DNA of 64,000 bases from Helopsaltes ochotensis (taxonomy: Eukaryota; Chordata; Aves; Passeriformes; Locustellidae): positions 234,745 through 298,744 of the forward strand of contig VXBM01000424.1 of NCBI GenBank assembly GCA_013400155.1. The letters are read 5' to 3'. The position numbers and the translations under genes are program-made. Numbering within the stretch: position 1 is the first letter of the stretch; each line of letters opens with the position of its first letter. Positions 20,801-33,900 of this stretch are shown here, one piece after another. Below the pieces are notes generated by a model, which saw nothing but the letters and a program-made list of their open reading frames with translations, had not been told where the DNA came from and ran no database searches.

Positions 20801-23800
20801 ATCGATGGCTCTAACAACCTCCCATTTAAAGGCACACAAAGAACAGTCATGTCCTAAAGGCAATGGCTGTGAGCACAAACAGAAAGAGTCTGGACTACAC
20901 TTGGATCAAAAAATAAAACCAAGGAAAGAGAAGGAGAGGAAGGCTGTTGAACCCCTGAAGCAGCACTGACATTTATATGTGACAGGAAGGCAGGGGAGGA
21001 AGTATAAAAAAATGCAACTAGTACTATACAAGATGACTATTAAAATATCCAAGGGCACAGATTGCATCTATAGTAGTAGCACCTGTGACTGAAAATCACA
21101 AAGGATCAGTATGGATGTTGCTAACAGACAAAGAATGACGCAAGGTAAACTGCATGGACGACATCCCTAACGCTTAATTGCAATACAAAGTCTGGCTTTA
21201 TAAAGAATCCTCATCTGTTAAGAAGAGAATGATTTATTGAAGTGGCTTTGTCTCTCTGTGAGGGTCCTCAGAAGGGAGCTGAGGATGATTTAAGTACTTA
21301 GATGTATGCACAAACCACCAAGAAAGGGAAAAAATCAGTGCCAGGACTGATGCTGGTTTCTAGAGCAAAGGCCTGCTTTTGTGCTAAAAGCCTGGCTGGA
21401 TTTTGTCCACTCTGTTTAAGAAAAGCATAATAGAGGGGCTTTGAATTAGATATGGAAAGGTGAAAAAGGACTTCTACTGAAATTAACATGACACAACCTG
21501 ATGTGAGGCAGAGCTGTGAGGTAGGTCTTACACCTTCTCCTTCTGCTGTGCACGTGAAAACAGTTTTAGTCTCTGCAGATCCATTTCACTAAAAGATGGG
21601 GTAGAGTTTTGTCACTGTTGCAGCAAAGGAAGCCTGAATCAGCTGCATCTAAAACAGATTAGAAAATAACATCTTGTAAATAAATATTCTCCTCCCCACA
21701 TCCCAACCCCCTGTTCTTCAGAGTAAGTCCTTTCCTTCAGTCTTGTTCACAGACCGGAAACTTTTACTGACTTCCTAATTGAAAGAAACTTTACACAGTT
21801 GGGGAAATCTCCTTATTTCCATCACCTTTGAGGTCTGGCTGCATTTCTGTGCCTTCTGCCCTGCTCAGAACTCTCCAGCCTCCCTGCATGGCAGTCTCCC
21901 TGATGCAGCATCTGTCCTTCAGTAGCCCAGTCCTGGATCCACAAACTTTCCCTCCTGCTGCCCTCTCTTCCTCCCTGCCAGGGCTCTGACTGTCTCAAGT
22001 GGAGCAGCAAAGACTAATTTTGTAGCAAAATAGATACCTACAGCATAAATGGGGAGCACACAAGTAAAATCCATCATGCCCTTGCCATGTTTCAGTTGAT
22101 ATGAGAAGTTAAACCAAGAGAGAAACTCAATTATCAGAAGGGTAATCAAGATGAGCCCTTTTCTGCTTCATCATATGGGATACCATAGAACCATATATGG
22201 AATATATCATATAAAGCAGGGAGTCCACTGGATGCTTCAATCTGTGAACAAAATTAGTTGATGAACAAGTAAAATTATATACCCAACACATGTGCCTGTG
22301 GCAATGGGGCTGAACCAGAGGAACAGCAGCGACAGAGAGTGGTAATAGGAGCGTGGTGCTCATCTTGTGGAGACAATAATCCTGACATTACTAATAAATG
22401 AGAGTACGGCAATGTGGAATAATAAAGGGTGAATACAAACATGGAAAAATAACAGTGAGAACAGATGGCAGTCAATACACAAGGGGGGAATTAACACAAA
22501 CTCGGTTGGGATACTGAACTGTGGCTACAACTGAGCTGGTTTCTGAGCTCAGCTAAACCTGAGCTGATTGCTGCCTGGTTCCTAAAGTACCTAAACACAA
22601 CATCAAAACCAGCTTGGCATTGGCCTATTCCTCCTCCTCCAGGCAAACACAGTGTTCATTACTTCAGGCACACATGTCTATGTGTATAAACACACATGCA
22701 GAAGAAAGGGTTTTTTTTTTTAAGTTAACTCCTTTCATTTTCCCACATATCATTCTTCTGCATGACTGTAGCATTCCAACCAGCCTGTAATTCCAGTTTA
22801 GTGGCAATCACCTCAGGTATTTGTTGACATTTCTCCACCTTTTGAGTGCAGACAGGTTGCTCTGCAGTTGCATGGATAACTAGATCATCTCAAGCTGCCT
22901 TTGGAAAGGTTGGAACCTGTGAAGTCTGATTGAGTTTGATATTGTTATAATCTTGGATATACTGTCAGTGTAGCACAATACCACTGAATTTAGATGCAAT
23001 ATGGAAATGAAAATGCACCACAATAATCAAGCCATCTTACATCCAACTATGGCTTATTTGTTTTTTCTTTTACTCATGAAATCTTTGTGTTTTATGCTTA
23101 GCTCCCTTTCTCATAACATATCATCAAATTTGTTTTATTTTTCTTTTTGTAGGTCTCATATGGGTGTCACTTAAACTGAAACCAATTAAGAAACATCTAC
23201 AGACAACAGAACAACATCAAGTGTGAACAATGAAATTTCTTCTAAGAGGAGAGAGTAGAGCATGCTCTCCACATGTTTGTGAAAGCTCTGTCCAAACAAA
23301 AGCTGTGTTTATCTCCTCATTGGAGCTCCAGTGTGTTGCAACCTGTCTCTCAAGGGCACTGTCATCCAAGACAGAGTTGACCCAGACACTGCAATCAGCA
23401 ATACTAATTAAATTTCAAACACCATCATCAGCTAGTCTGGTTTAGGTGTAGTGTTCTTATAAGACATAGGAACATAAAGCAATGATTGCTTGCTTATGAA
23501 GAAGATATTTTACTTTAAACTGATTTTTCTTATTTTTTTAGTTCTCAAGAACTCACTAGAGAGCCTCATAAAGACACATGGAGACATTTTGCCTATCTCT
23601 AACCCAATTTCATTTCTTTTATGTTTCATCTGAAGTCACTGGAATTGTCATGTTTCTTTATGGGATAATTATAACATCCCTGTAAGGTTTTATTATCTTA
23701 ACATACTGGTATATATTCTCAACCCTAACTCCAGTTTAATATGTATTTTTAAATAATTAATATGTAGCCTAGACAAGCATGTGGTGCAGCAGAGAAATTA

Positions 23801-26800
23801 GAAATCAGGAGTGTCTCTGAGGGAAAGATGTACCCTGTCCACATTACTATCCTTCCCATAACAATGGCCAAGAAGGGTTAGACTCAAATTGGTACCATCA
23901 CATTGTTGGCTCCTTCCTGCTGGTAAACCAGACTTTTACATAGTGTTATCAACCTGAAGAAGCAAAAAAAATATCAGATGAAGCTTCCACATCAGGATCA
24001 CTTGTTTGAAAATAAATATGGGGAAAACGGCGGGAGATTTTTGTGTTTGCAAGTATGAGGATAAGAAAGTAGTTTCAACTTTTTTCTTTATGCAGGATGG
24101 CCTTACAGGTCTAAGGAAAAACATTTGGTAAGGCTTGAAGGTTAACGCTGATGGTATCTGAAAACACCATGAGAGCATCCAACCCAGCCCTGAAACAGCC
24201 AGCTCTGTATTGCTGATGTTCCAGGCATCACAGCCAAGGGGACAGCACAGATGAATTGCCAGATGTCTCAATGCAGTCTGGAGTGGTGCATTTTGCAATA
24301 GACCCTGCAAAAGCCATGTTACTACCATTACTTCATGCAGCTGGATGCATGCTGGGCTCAGAGCTGATCAGGAGCTGCAGTGTTGTCCTGCCTGGAGGGA
24401 GCTGAGACCCTCATCTGTGGCTCACAGTGGACATGGTGTTGATCATTTTCCCTGAGCAGAGATGGGAAGCCTTTGCATTTTGGTTTTTTATTACAAAAAT
24501 AATGTTTCCCTTTTCTTTATGAGAAGCAACAGACACTGGCATGACAGGCTTGTACTCCACAGGCTTATTTTTCCTCAGGCAATGATACTTGAGCTCCTGG
24601 ACCCACTGATATGGCCGAAAAACAAATCCTTAATTATAATAACAAACAAAACCAATAGTAGTTATTATTTAGAGTAAGACGAAGGAAGACAAGTGCCACA
24701 GATGAGGCAAACAACTCACTTGAATATCTCAGGATTGCCTTGCAGCACTTCCCAGGAGGGGGAACAGCCTTGATCACACTATCAGTTAACAGGGGCATGA
24801 TCAATGACAGAAGCGTCTGTCACTTTTCACTAAATTCACCAAGACCTCTGGTATTTTTTCAGAGAAAGAAAATTTGGATTGATTCAGTGAGAACTGATAG
24901 AACTGAGCAATTTTCACATGAGGCATCTGCAGACACCACAAAAACTGCACAATACCACCCAGAAACAAATGAAAGAATGCTTTATGATCTAAGTAAATGC
25001 CAGTGAATAAAATTAATGGCTCTTTTCACTATTTTTTTTTCTTTTCCCCCCTTTCTCTTTGGCTTGTAGCTATTGGAAATGCCCATCCATACAGACATTC
25101 ATTTTAATAAAATTTCCCTCTTCTGTTTCTGACATATCTCCTTATGTCTCCTCTCTTGCAATCTTGCCATCTCTGCAGCAAGTTCTTTAAAGCAGTTTCT
25201 AATTTTATCTTGAGCTGTGAAGTTTTTGAAGAGTCTCTGAAAAAGACTGGGATAAAAAATAGGCTGAACTGAATAAATAGTTATTCTAGCATTTTTGATG
25301 TCTCATGGGTTCAGAACATGGGGGTAGGAGGAGGTTCTGACAAATGGCAAATGCACTAAAACTCCCTTGCTGTTTTCCTTCTGAAACACAGGGTTTTAGG
25401 TCATGCAACCTCCTTAACCTGGGTCAGCTCCATCACAGACATCTGATGCAGGTCTTGTGATGCACCACTCCAAGAGAGAGAAGAAACAGGGCAGGAGGAG
25501 GTGAGTAAGAGGAACTGGGCCATAAGATTCTGCTCCATGCAGCTGGAGACACATGAACGATGGAAATGTCTACAAAGGAATAAGCTATAATTGTAGCAAC
25601 AAGGCATGTCCTGCTTTGCTGTGGAAGCATTGAGGAAATAGTTTCATTGCTTTTTGCCAGTATATATCTGCCTTTGGATTAAGAATAATGCTTACCTGTA
25701 TTTACAAAAACAGTCTGAAGGCCTCAGTTAGAAAACACTGCAAAAATAGGGATACTCCAAAAATTCTTAAGTATGTGCGTTGGATCAGTGGCTAATATTG
25801 GTGTTGTCTTATCAATAATAAATTTAATTAGGTAACTTTGGTTGGTTATTTTGCTAAAGCAGCTTGATGGTGGGCTTGCTATGTGTTTTTTAAAATTAGG
25901 AGGTGATCATTTAAAAGTTAATTCTTCACTAATTGACACAGAATACTGTGTGCAATGCAATGCATTTAACATGGAGAAAAAACTTAAAATACAGCTTTTG
26001 TGCAACTTGGTAGGCATTGTGCTGAAACTCATATACTCCAAAGGATCCTCTCAAATCCTGCAAACCTAGTAAGCAAAATCACTCCAGTATTTCTCAAGAA
26101 AATCAAATAGAGTTTTAGACTATTTGGGGAATAAGTTATTTCCTTTTTTCATACCTAAGTCATTTTTTCCCAAAGTTAGTAGTTGCCTTTGCTTCCAGTG
26201 TTTTCCCCAAACACCTTTCAATGTTGTTTGTGGGAGCAGTCACAAAGCAATAGAAGCATGCCAAACATATTGATTACAGAGTAAAATGGTTACCCTGGCA
26301 ACTAAAAATCCTAGGAAAGCTCTTAAAACTTCCTTCCGTTCTCATGTGACTTCTTTTTATATACTTTTTTTTTCTCAGATGGTTTGAGAAATCATGGATA
26401 TAAAAGTATTTGCTCTGAATATACAGCAGGGAAGAAAAGGTGATTCATGCCTAGATTATTTATTCCTCCAGGAATATAACTACCCACATTACTGCCTTAG
26501 TAATCCATCACTTGCATAACGGATAGACAATTTTCATATCTTGGGGGGCAGAGTAACCCTCTCCCACTAATTTCTAAATCTATATTCAAATGTGACCTAA
26601 GGAAAGAAATCCAAGGACTAGAATTTTCCTCAAGTTCCAAGGGAAGCAAGATGAACAGTGTGAAGTAGTTAGAAATTTTGTGGAGGTCCAAAGTTTGCTC
26701 TGCTTGGTACAGAGCAAAGGAAATTAATGTCCTCTCTCCATGAATGGTTTTGAACGAATGGTGACTAGGTGTGACAATAGTGACCTAACCAGAGGAGCAG

Positions 26801-28352
26801 CAGAGTCCAGAGCTGGTGTAGTGGGCTCATGTGAGCTCAGGCTCAGGCTCATTCTAGACACAGCCTGATGGTTTAAAAGCAGCTGCACAATTTTAATTGC
26901 ACAGCTTTAAAAGCAAGTGCAATTGAAGAAAACACATAAAGTTTAGTTGGGAGCAAATTTAGATGGCTTGTTTCTCTGACTCTTCCTTGGTTCAACCCCA
27001 GACACACAGAAGACTCTCCACTTAGTGCTCAAGCAGCCCTCATGAACAGGCTCACCTTCTCAGCCTTTTTAATATTTCAGAAGGAATTGCCCTCACAGGC
27101 ATTAAGCAGATGCTTGTTGATCCGTTCATTTGTAAGCAGGAACAGTAACTGGACTATGAGGAAAGGGGAAAACATGTAACAATGATTACATTAAGGTTTG
27201 GGGGTTTGTTAGAAGGGTGTCTAAGCCAGCAATTCAGAAAACAGGCCACTACTATTCAGGCTTTGATATGCTGATTTTTTCTTCTCAGAACAAATGGTGG
27301 TAGGTTGTTTTTAGGGCTTTTTGTCCTCTATACTGGCTTTCCTAGTAAAAATGGTTTTGAAAAGCTGCAATTACAGAGGTTACAAATAACATGCAGCAAC
27401 ACAGCTGGCATTGGAACATTTCCAGAACATAATCACCTGTTGTGCCATGAGGAGAGCCCATTATATCCAGTGGGGTCCGACAGACCTGTTGTTAAAAATC
27501 TCATCTCTTAATGGAGCAGGTCTGGGATTGTTTGAGCCTTAGCCTGCTTTCCTATATCAGTTTGTATTAAGGAGGTATGCTACTCCTTTGAACGACGGCT
27601 TTGTATCTGTCCCAGACTTGTATTGTCAATAGAAGGCTGAAGAAAATGTGGTTAAGTTACATAGAACCATAAATTAGCTTGCAGTGAAAGGAAATGACAC
27701 AATCAAAACTTTCCACTGAACATAATCCTAAGAACTGAGTATGGTATAAAGTATGAGGAAACACAGAGTGGTTAATTTTTATGGGTGGAATATTCTTCAG
27801 TGCAACAAAAGGCAGCTCTATAACTCCCTTTATTTGAACAGATGTTTGCCTTGTGGTGTTCTTTGTATTCTCAGGGGGTTTTTGTCAGGCTTGAGAGGGA
27901 AAACTTTGCTAATGCCCTTTTAATACCCAGTATCCTTTAATTATTTTTTTTCCTGAATGAAAAATGCAAACCTCTCTAGCAAGAAATCAGTATTTGTCTC
28001 ACATATGAGAACCACTGTCACTTCTATAAGCAGCTTTCTGCTGAGATATAGAAATATAACAGTGAGCTCTAACATTTTGACATGTACCAGTCATAGGACC
28101 TAATGGTAACATTAAATTGACATACTTCTTAGGGAAAGGAGGGAATCCTCAAAGGAAATATGGTTCCACTTTTCTTTAACTGTCATCACTTTCCTTTGCA
28201 TGACACTGACTTGGGAAAGTTGGATCAAAACAGAGTAGTCAGCCTTAAGATTACATCCCAGCCTGACTGATTTTGCTGCACAAGTAGGGCAGGGCATGCT
28301 TCTGATGGCACTCACAGTCATCTGCAGCTATAACAGACTGCTGTTGAGACAC
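17842..28352. other. Non-coding sequence, no gene seen
   Basis: About 10.5 kb without a supportable gene or recognised transposon. The longest frame in the window (minus, 19401-19910, 169 codons) falls where the plus strand is purine-rich, which suppresses stop codons on the minus strand; its translation is dominated by Leu, Phe, Ser and Pro with no domain. A second long frame (23936-24328 minus, 130 codons) is likewise unrecognised. CT-rich patches occur near 21830-21990. A donor-like GGAG|GTGAGTAAG at 25499-25510 has no convincing partner acceptor in an open frame. Confidence 0.5.
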
Positions 28353-28418
<66 letters not shown>

Positions 28419-28439
28419 GTCTGTCTGTCTATCTATCTA
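28353..28439. repeat. TATC microsatellite with TGTC interruption
   Basis: About 87 bp of the tetranucleotide CTAT/TATC, interrupted near its 3' end (28417-28429) by three units of TGTC before two further TATC units. Compound TATC/TGTC arrays of this kind are common polymorphic vertebrate microsatellites. Confidence 0.97.
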
Positions 28440-28624
28440 CCACAGTTCGCAGGGGAGCGTTCTCCAGTTAAAATGGGAAGATGAAGACTGTTCATCAATG
28501 AATACCAGCACTTTGTGAGAATTTTTTTCCCATTTATGCTCGGCAGCAGCCAAATTTATTGCACTAAACCCCATGGATTTTTAATCCTGTCAGCTCTGAA
28601 GACTGGTATGGTCTCAAAAGCCAG
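28440..28624 (+). other. Flank of microsatellite ending in a consensus donor
   Basis: The segment ends with AAAAGCCAG|GTGAGC (GT at 28625-28626), a perfect 5' splice-site match. A possible acceptor TTTTAATCCTGTCAG lies only 31 bases earlier, so the enclosed segment (coding SEDWYGLKSQ in one frame) could at most be a micro-exon. There is no further support. Confidence 0.15.
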
Positions 28625-28654
28625 GTGAGCTCAGCTTCCCTGCAGCAAGGGAAG

Positions 28655-28850
28655 GTCCCTGACGCCACAGATATCCCACACCGCAGGAAATCGTGCCAGC
28701 TGTCTCTGCCAAAAGCTGAGTTCCAGGAGCAGCTCTGCCCCGCTTGCCTCTGCCCTGCTGTGCTGGCTCCGGCCCCGGGCGAGCTGCGCCAGCCGTGCCG
28801 CAGCCGGGGCTCAGCTGCGGGGACAAGCGGCAGCCGCTGCGGATAAAGGC
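28655..28850. other. Small CpG-dense patch
   Basis: CpGs become markedly frequent between 28741 and 28842 (about a dozen in 100 bases), with GC-rich runs such as GGCCCCGGGCGAGCTGCGCC, against a background where CpG is rare. Outlying CpGs occur at 28662, 28682 and 28692. Such density in a methylated vertebrate genome suggests a small CpG island, and so a promoter or enhancer. Several short frames on both strands are a by-product of high G+C. The patch is shorter than most housekeeping-gene islands and no TATA box is evident. Confidence 0.45.
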
Positions 28851-30917
28851 TTTGCTGCCAAAGGCCCTCCCCCAGGCATTTGGCAAGACACCATTTGTGG
28901 AGCTACAGCAACTCCCTCAGCCTGTGTGACTTCCCAAAGCTTAGGCCAGGAAGGATTTGCATGAAGGGACCCTGGTGCAGCAGGAAGCCGGAGCTCCATG
29001 CATGCCTTTAGGACGGGTTTTGTGCTTCATCACTCACTTCCCTTCATTTCCTCTTCTCTTTGTGGATTTCTAAGAGGCCTCTGTGTGACCAGGAGCTGAC
29101 CCTTTAGGAGCTGTATCCTATGGGACAGTCACAGCAGCTGCTGGAGCTGCCACGTGTCCCATGGTATGGTTCTTTAAAAAGCAGCACCTCGGCAGGGTGA
29201 GGTTATGGGGAAGAGATGCTCTTGCCGTTCAAGTGTGCCTGTGCAGGGGCTATGCACATGTAGGAGTTGCTCTTATTACACACTCCCTGGAAATTACCAA
29301 CACATCTTATGCAATGATAGATGAGGCACTGAGCACGGGCTGTGGTTTTTTTGGATGGGAAGGGTGTCACTGCTACCCGGATATCATTGACCCAAAAATC
29401 TCCTTCTATGCTCCCAGGCCTCCTCATTTAGATGCTACACACAGGCTACTCTTTCATTTTTTGAGTGTTTGTCTTTTAATTTTTTCTGATCTTTCTCATC
29501 CTTTTTCTGTGCCTAGTAATTATCTGTACTTTTTGTATGAACAGGACAAGTTTCATTCATGACTTGATTTGAGGTCTTGAAATGGATAGTGCTACTGAAA
29601 CCCTGGGAAGAAGATAGGCTTAGGAGATGGTGGTTATTATTGAGGGCCACAGTTAATTACAGATGCCAAAATGAGAGTGTGGAGGGGAGCAAGACGTGAA
29701 AGGAGGGAGCACTCAAAACAGCATAATCAGCAGATGTGTCTTGTTATCAGCAGTGTTATAACTAGCAGAGTTGTTGGAAAAGCCCTAGAGTTTTAGAGTT
29801 TTATTACTTTATTACTTCCTAATAAAGTAATATACAATTAAGTTTTAATTGTTTTCACATGAGAAATTTAAAGGCTAGTGTGTTCACTGTTTCCATGATT
29901 TTTCCTCTCTGATTTTAACAGTGTCTGTTCCATGTGGACACATTTATGCACAAACAAGCTGAGCCCTTATCTTATACAGCCAGAAAGAAACACAAAGGCT
30001 ACAGTTAGCATACAATTTGTAAACTGCTGTTCTAGGCTGACACAAATAATGTCTAGGACGAGCAGAAAGGCTCCTAATTTTTTATATTTTCAAGTATGTA
30101 ATTTTTTCCCACTTTCATCAGCTGATCTAACAAAATATATCGATTCCTGCAAATAAATATTGCCTCAGTAATACCAAACCATGCATCCAAACTTGCTCCC
30201 CATCTCCAAATGTGGCCCTTACATTTGTTCCATGACAAACCATGTCACTATTTTTCAAATAGTCAGATGGGACAGTAACAGCATTTTTTACCAAGAGCTA
30301 ATGAAAGTAGTAAAACAGAATTTGGAGCTGTTCTGGGGAAGAAAAGTTCATGTACACATTTATCTTTTCCAGTAGGTGTCCCAATTTTGATGCTGTAGGA
30401 GAGATACACAGAGAAAAAGCAAGATGCTGTCCCTCTGTTTACATCATGCCACCAGAGAGGAAGTGAACAATATTTAAGAAGCCAGAAATGAAGAGCTCTA
30501 AACAGAACAAATGTCTCATTAAGTTCAGTCTGGAGCAGCCAAATAGCCAGATGAACCCTGCAGAAACTAGTCCTGCATCTTTACATTTGGCACAACACCC
30601 TTTAACACAGCTGGTAATGCAGCAGGTTTATGCTGGGCTGGATTTGGCATCTCTCAGAGCACAACATTGTGCCACAAATGATTGTCTCAGATTCTGGATC
30701 AATTGGTCCTCCTAGTGACTCTGACGTGTCCCAGAAAGCCTTCCTTCTCTTCACGCTTTTATAGGACAGAAAATATATACGCGTGTTGTATATACATATC
30801 TGAAGTGTTAGACACGTACACGTAAATAAATCCCTGCCTTACCAATCTGTACAAATATTGAAGAAGGCAGGGCTTGCTATGCAATATTTGCTTTTCACAA
30901 GGAAGTGGCTAGAAGTA
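28851..30917. other. Non-coding sequence, no gene seen
   Basis: A 133-codon plus frame at 29161-29562 begins just downstream of a G+C-richer segment, but it has no recognisable domain and ends in a Phe/Leu-rich tail, so it is probably fortuitous. No transposon is recognised. Confidence 0.5.
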
Positions 30918-30974
30918 GGGGTTTTTTGTTTTGTGGGTTTGTTTTGTTTGGGGTTTTTTTTGGGGTTTTTTTTT
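30918..30974 (+). repeat. T/G-only tract with four G runs
   Basis: 57 bases made only of T and G, with G runs at 30918-30921, 30935-30937, 30950-30953 and 30962-30965 separated by T-rich loops, including TTTGGGGTTTTTTTTGGGG. The layout permits a G-quadruplex, though some loops are long. Confidence 0.8.
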
Positions 30975-33900
30975 AATTGTAAATGAAAAGGCCACAAATT
31001 ATATATACCATTAAGGTAAACAACAAATGAAAGATTCTAATTAAATCAGTGCTTGATTATTCTTCTAGTCTACTTAATTGAAAGCTCAGACATGCCTAAT
31101 AGTTTGTATAAAACACTAAGGCAGATGATTTCCTCTACTTTGATGGGTTACAAATCCTTCCAGCAGAAATTACTGGTTAACACAGACTCTATTATCTATT
31201 TGGTTTTCCAGTCATGTTTCAGTCTTGTGAAGATTTAACATCCTTGAATAGCTTTGTTTTTCAAGACTCAGACCTTTGACTTGAGCTCTACTGTCTGACT
31301 CACATACACATATAAGCTGCTGACTACAAGAGGTAGAAGAATTGTATGGCCTTGGATTTGAGTAATTTAATTGTAAACTCATTGATACATGAAAGGAACA
31401 GCTGGGAAATAGCATTTTGCGTATTACTGGCTCTCTACAAAAAGAGGCACTTCCATACAGTGCTGCCTTTGTAATCTCACACAATCTCAGTGATTTTGTA
31501 ATCTCAGAGATTTGTAGTCTCAGAGGTTGCACCATACATATGTCCTCCAGCTACGTGGGTTGCTCATGCCAGCACTTAAACAACAGCAGTAGCAAAAGGG
31601 AGAGAGAAACATGCAGAAGTTGCTGAAAAAAACCTGTGTTTTCTTGCATGTGAAATGAGCTCCCTCAACTCTTGCTATTTATCTATCTTTTTCTTTAATG
31701 AAAGAAGCCAAAAGAGCAGGAGATCAAGAAATTAGAAGAGGAACACTTGAACTGAAAAGCAACTGTTTAAAAAATAAACCCTGCTGAAGGTTTGAAAATT
31801 AGGAATGCTACCAAATCCAAGAATATCGGCCAATATTTCCATTGGGTGGCTAACAATTTTGAATTCCTCACTTTTCAGATCCCAAATGCAACATTCCTAA
31901 GCACTCAGCATCAGACATCTGGAAATATGACCTCTCTTTCATCAACTTGCTTGAGAACTCAGAACTGTTACTTGCTTTTCAGAAGCATTATTCTTTGTGA
32001 ATGTACCCCACAGAAGCTAAACATTTGTCTTTTCATTCTCTTTTACCTTACTTTTTATGCTTCCATGATTATTTAGTTCCAGGCTGCCAATCCACTCTAT
32101 TAAATGGACTCTTCAGTTGCAGTTTAGCATAGCAGTATGCTTTAGGATGGAATAAATGGAGGGATTAGTAAAGTAAAGGTATCTATGAGCTACTTCATTT
32201 ATGGAGGAAGCGTACTCCCATGAGCTTTCCCCTGTGTTACAGGTGGGCAGCAGATTATACTCAATAATTAGAGTTAACCCTTGTTTTGGTTGTGGTTACA
32301 CAAGAGTATCTGCTGTCAGGGTAATTCATGCTTTAGCTCAATCCATTATTGGATTCCAAAACATGTTCACTGCACAGAAACCAGCCCATCTCCTTCTGCC
32401 ACTTCAGTCAGTCTGACAGATGTTCAAAACCCCCGAAGATTATGCTTGTGGAGAGAGAATATATGTTGGTAAAATCGACAGTAAAATCCTAGCTTCACAA
32501 AAATAAATAGAAAATGTCCCATTGCCATCCATGGAACTAAGTGGCTTTGTACAGAGCACTTCTCTTTCTCAAAATAGCATTTATGCATGGAAGCTTCCAC
32601 GGTGAAGCTAATTTATAATCTGGTCAGGATCTGTGTACAGGATCTGTGTACATTCATATGTCTGCCACAAAAATTTTCTACCAGCCAATCAACCCTCCAG
32701 AGCAGACTGGGAGCTGGCAGAGTAGCTAATTACTCTCACTAAGGGAAATCTGCTGGCTTGATTAATGCCTGTTTACCAATTGTTGCTGTTACTTCAGCTA
32801 TAATCTCAGAAAAGGGTTTGTTGAGGATGACTCTCCTGGAACTTTGTTTTTCAGTTTGCTGTGCTACAAGCCTTTTCTCATTCTTCATTCCCTGAGGCAG
32901 TTCCCTGGACTTCCACAAATGGTAGACATAGTCATGGGTATATAGTAATTGATACAATATCTGTGCAGCACCATCCTCTTTCATAATATTATTCATCTGT
33001 AGACCTAAAACTGCATTTGGAAAGAGGCATCACTATCACTGTTTAACGAATTGGATCTGGATGTTGAGGTTAGCCCCAAAGCCTCCACCTTAGTTAAAAT
33101 CTTCCACTGGGATAAATAAGGACCAGCCTAACTAACAACACTTTTGGTGAAGAACTTGCCATCCAGTTTGCTGTACCGAGACCTATCAGGTTCTAAATGG
33201 TATCTTGTTTATCTAAAATGAAAAAGAAAGAGCTCTTACTGTCTTCTGAAGAATTTCAAGTGCACTTTAAATGACAGAATTGTTTGTCCACCTGCACCAT
33301 CCCTCTTACTGCCCTGATTCACATTGCCGAGGAGACAGACTGTAACTCCTTGGGAAAATCAGACTATGTGAAAATACATCCCATCTTACATTTCTGGGAG
33401 CAGTGCTCCTCAGTTCTCCCTCTGAGATCACTCTGGGGAAAGGAGACAGTACCGAGCTGAGCCTGCCAAACCTTTTTTTGACTTATACTGGTTGGCCAGG
33501 CCTCCCACCAGGCCCTGGTGCAGTCACAGATAACCAGAGCACAGTTCACTCTCAATTCTCATGAGAAGGAGGCCACCAAGAGGGCTGGAAGAGGAGCAGC
33601 TTCTGAGATCAGAATCCCACAAGTCCCCATAAAAGCAATGCAAAAGGGTATTTCACAGCCTGTGCAGTTGGCTTTGACTAATCTTCATAATGCCAGTGCT
33701 GTTCTTTAGCATTTATATATTAAATGATGCCTTTGAGTTTCAGCACTTAATACTGGCCATACAGAAGGAGCCAAAAGCTTCACCCTGGTTCACTCTCTAA
33801 TTTCCAGAAGCCACTTGTAGCAGACAGGTTAGGAGGGTACAGGCCAAAACAAAGACAGCAATACCTGCTGTGACAGTCCCTCAAACATTGCCTCCAGTGA

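Noticed and set aside
22750..22930. ATTCCAACC and GGTTGGAACC as possible CR1 tails
   Set aside because: The matches do not extend beyond 8-10 bases and the flanking CR1 blocks are absent.
23936..24328. 130-codon minus frame
   Set aside because: Leu/Phe-rich translation without motifs, and no acceptor/donor pair to support an exon.
26980..27000. GGTTCAACCCC as a possible tRNA T-arm
   Set aside because: No D-arm, anticodon arm or acceptor stem could be paired around it; the same applied to other GTTCA-type matches in the window.
29161..29562. 133-codon plus frame downstream of the CpG patch
   Set aside because: The position is suggestive, but the translation has no domain and ends in a hydrophobic tail typical of T-rich chance frames.
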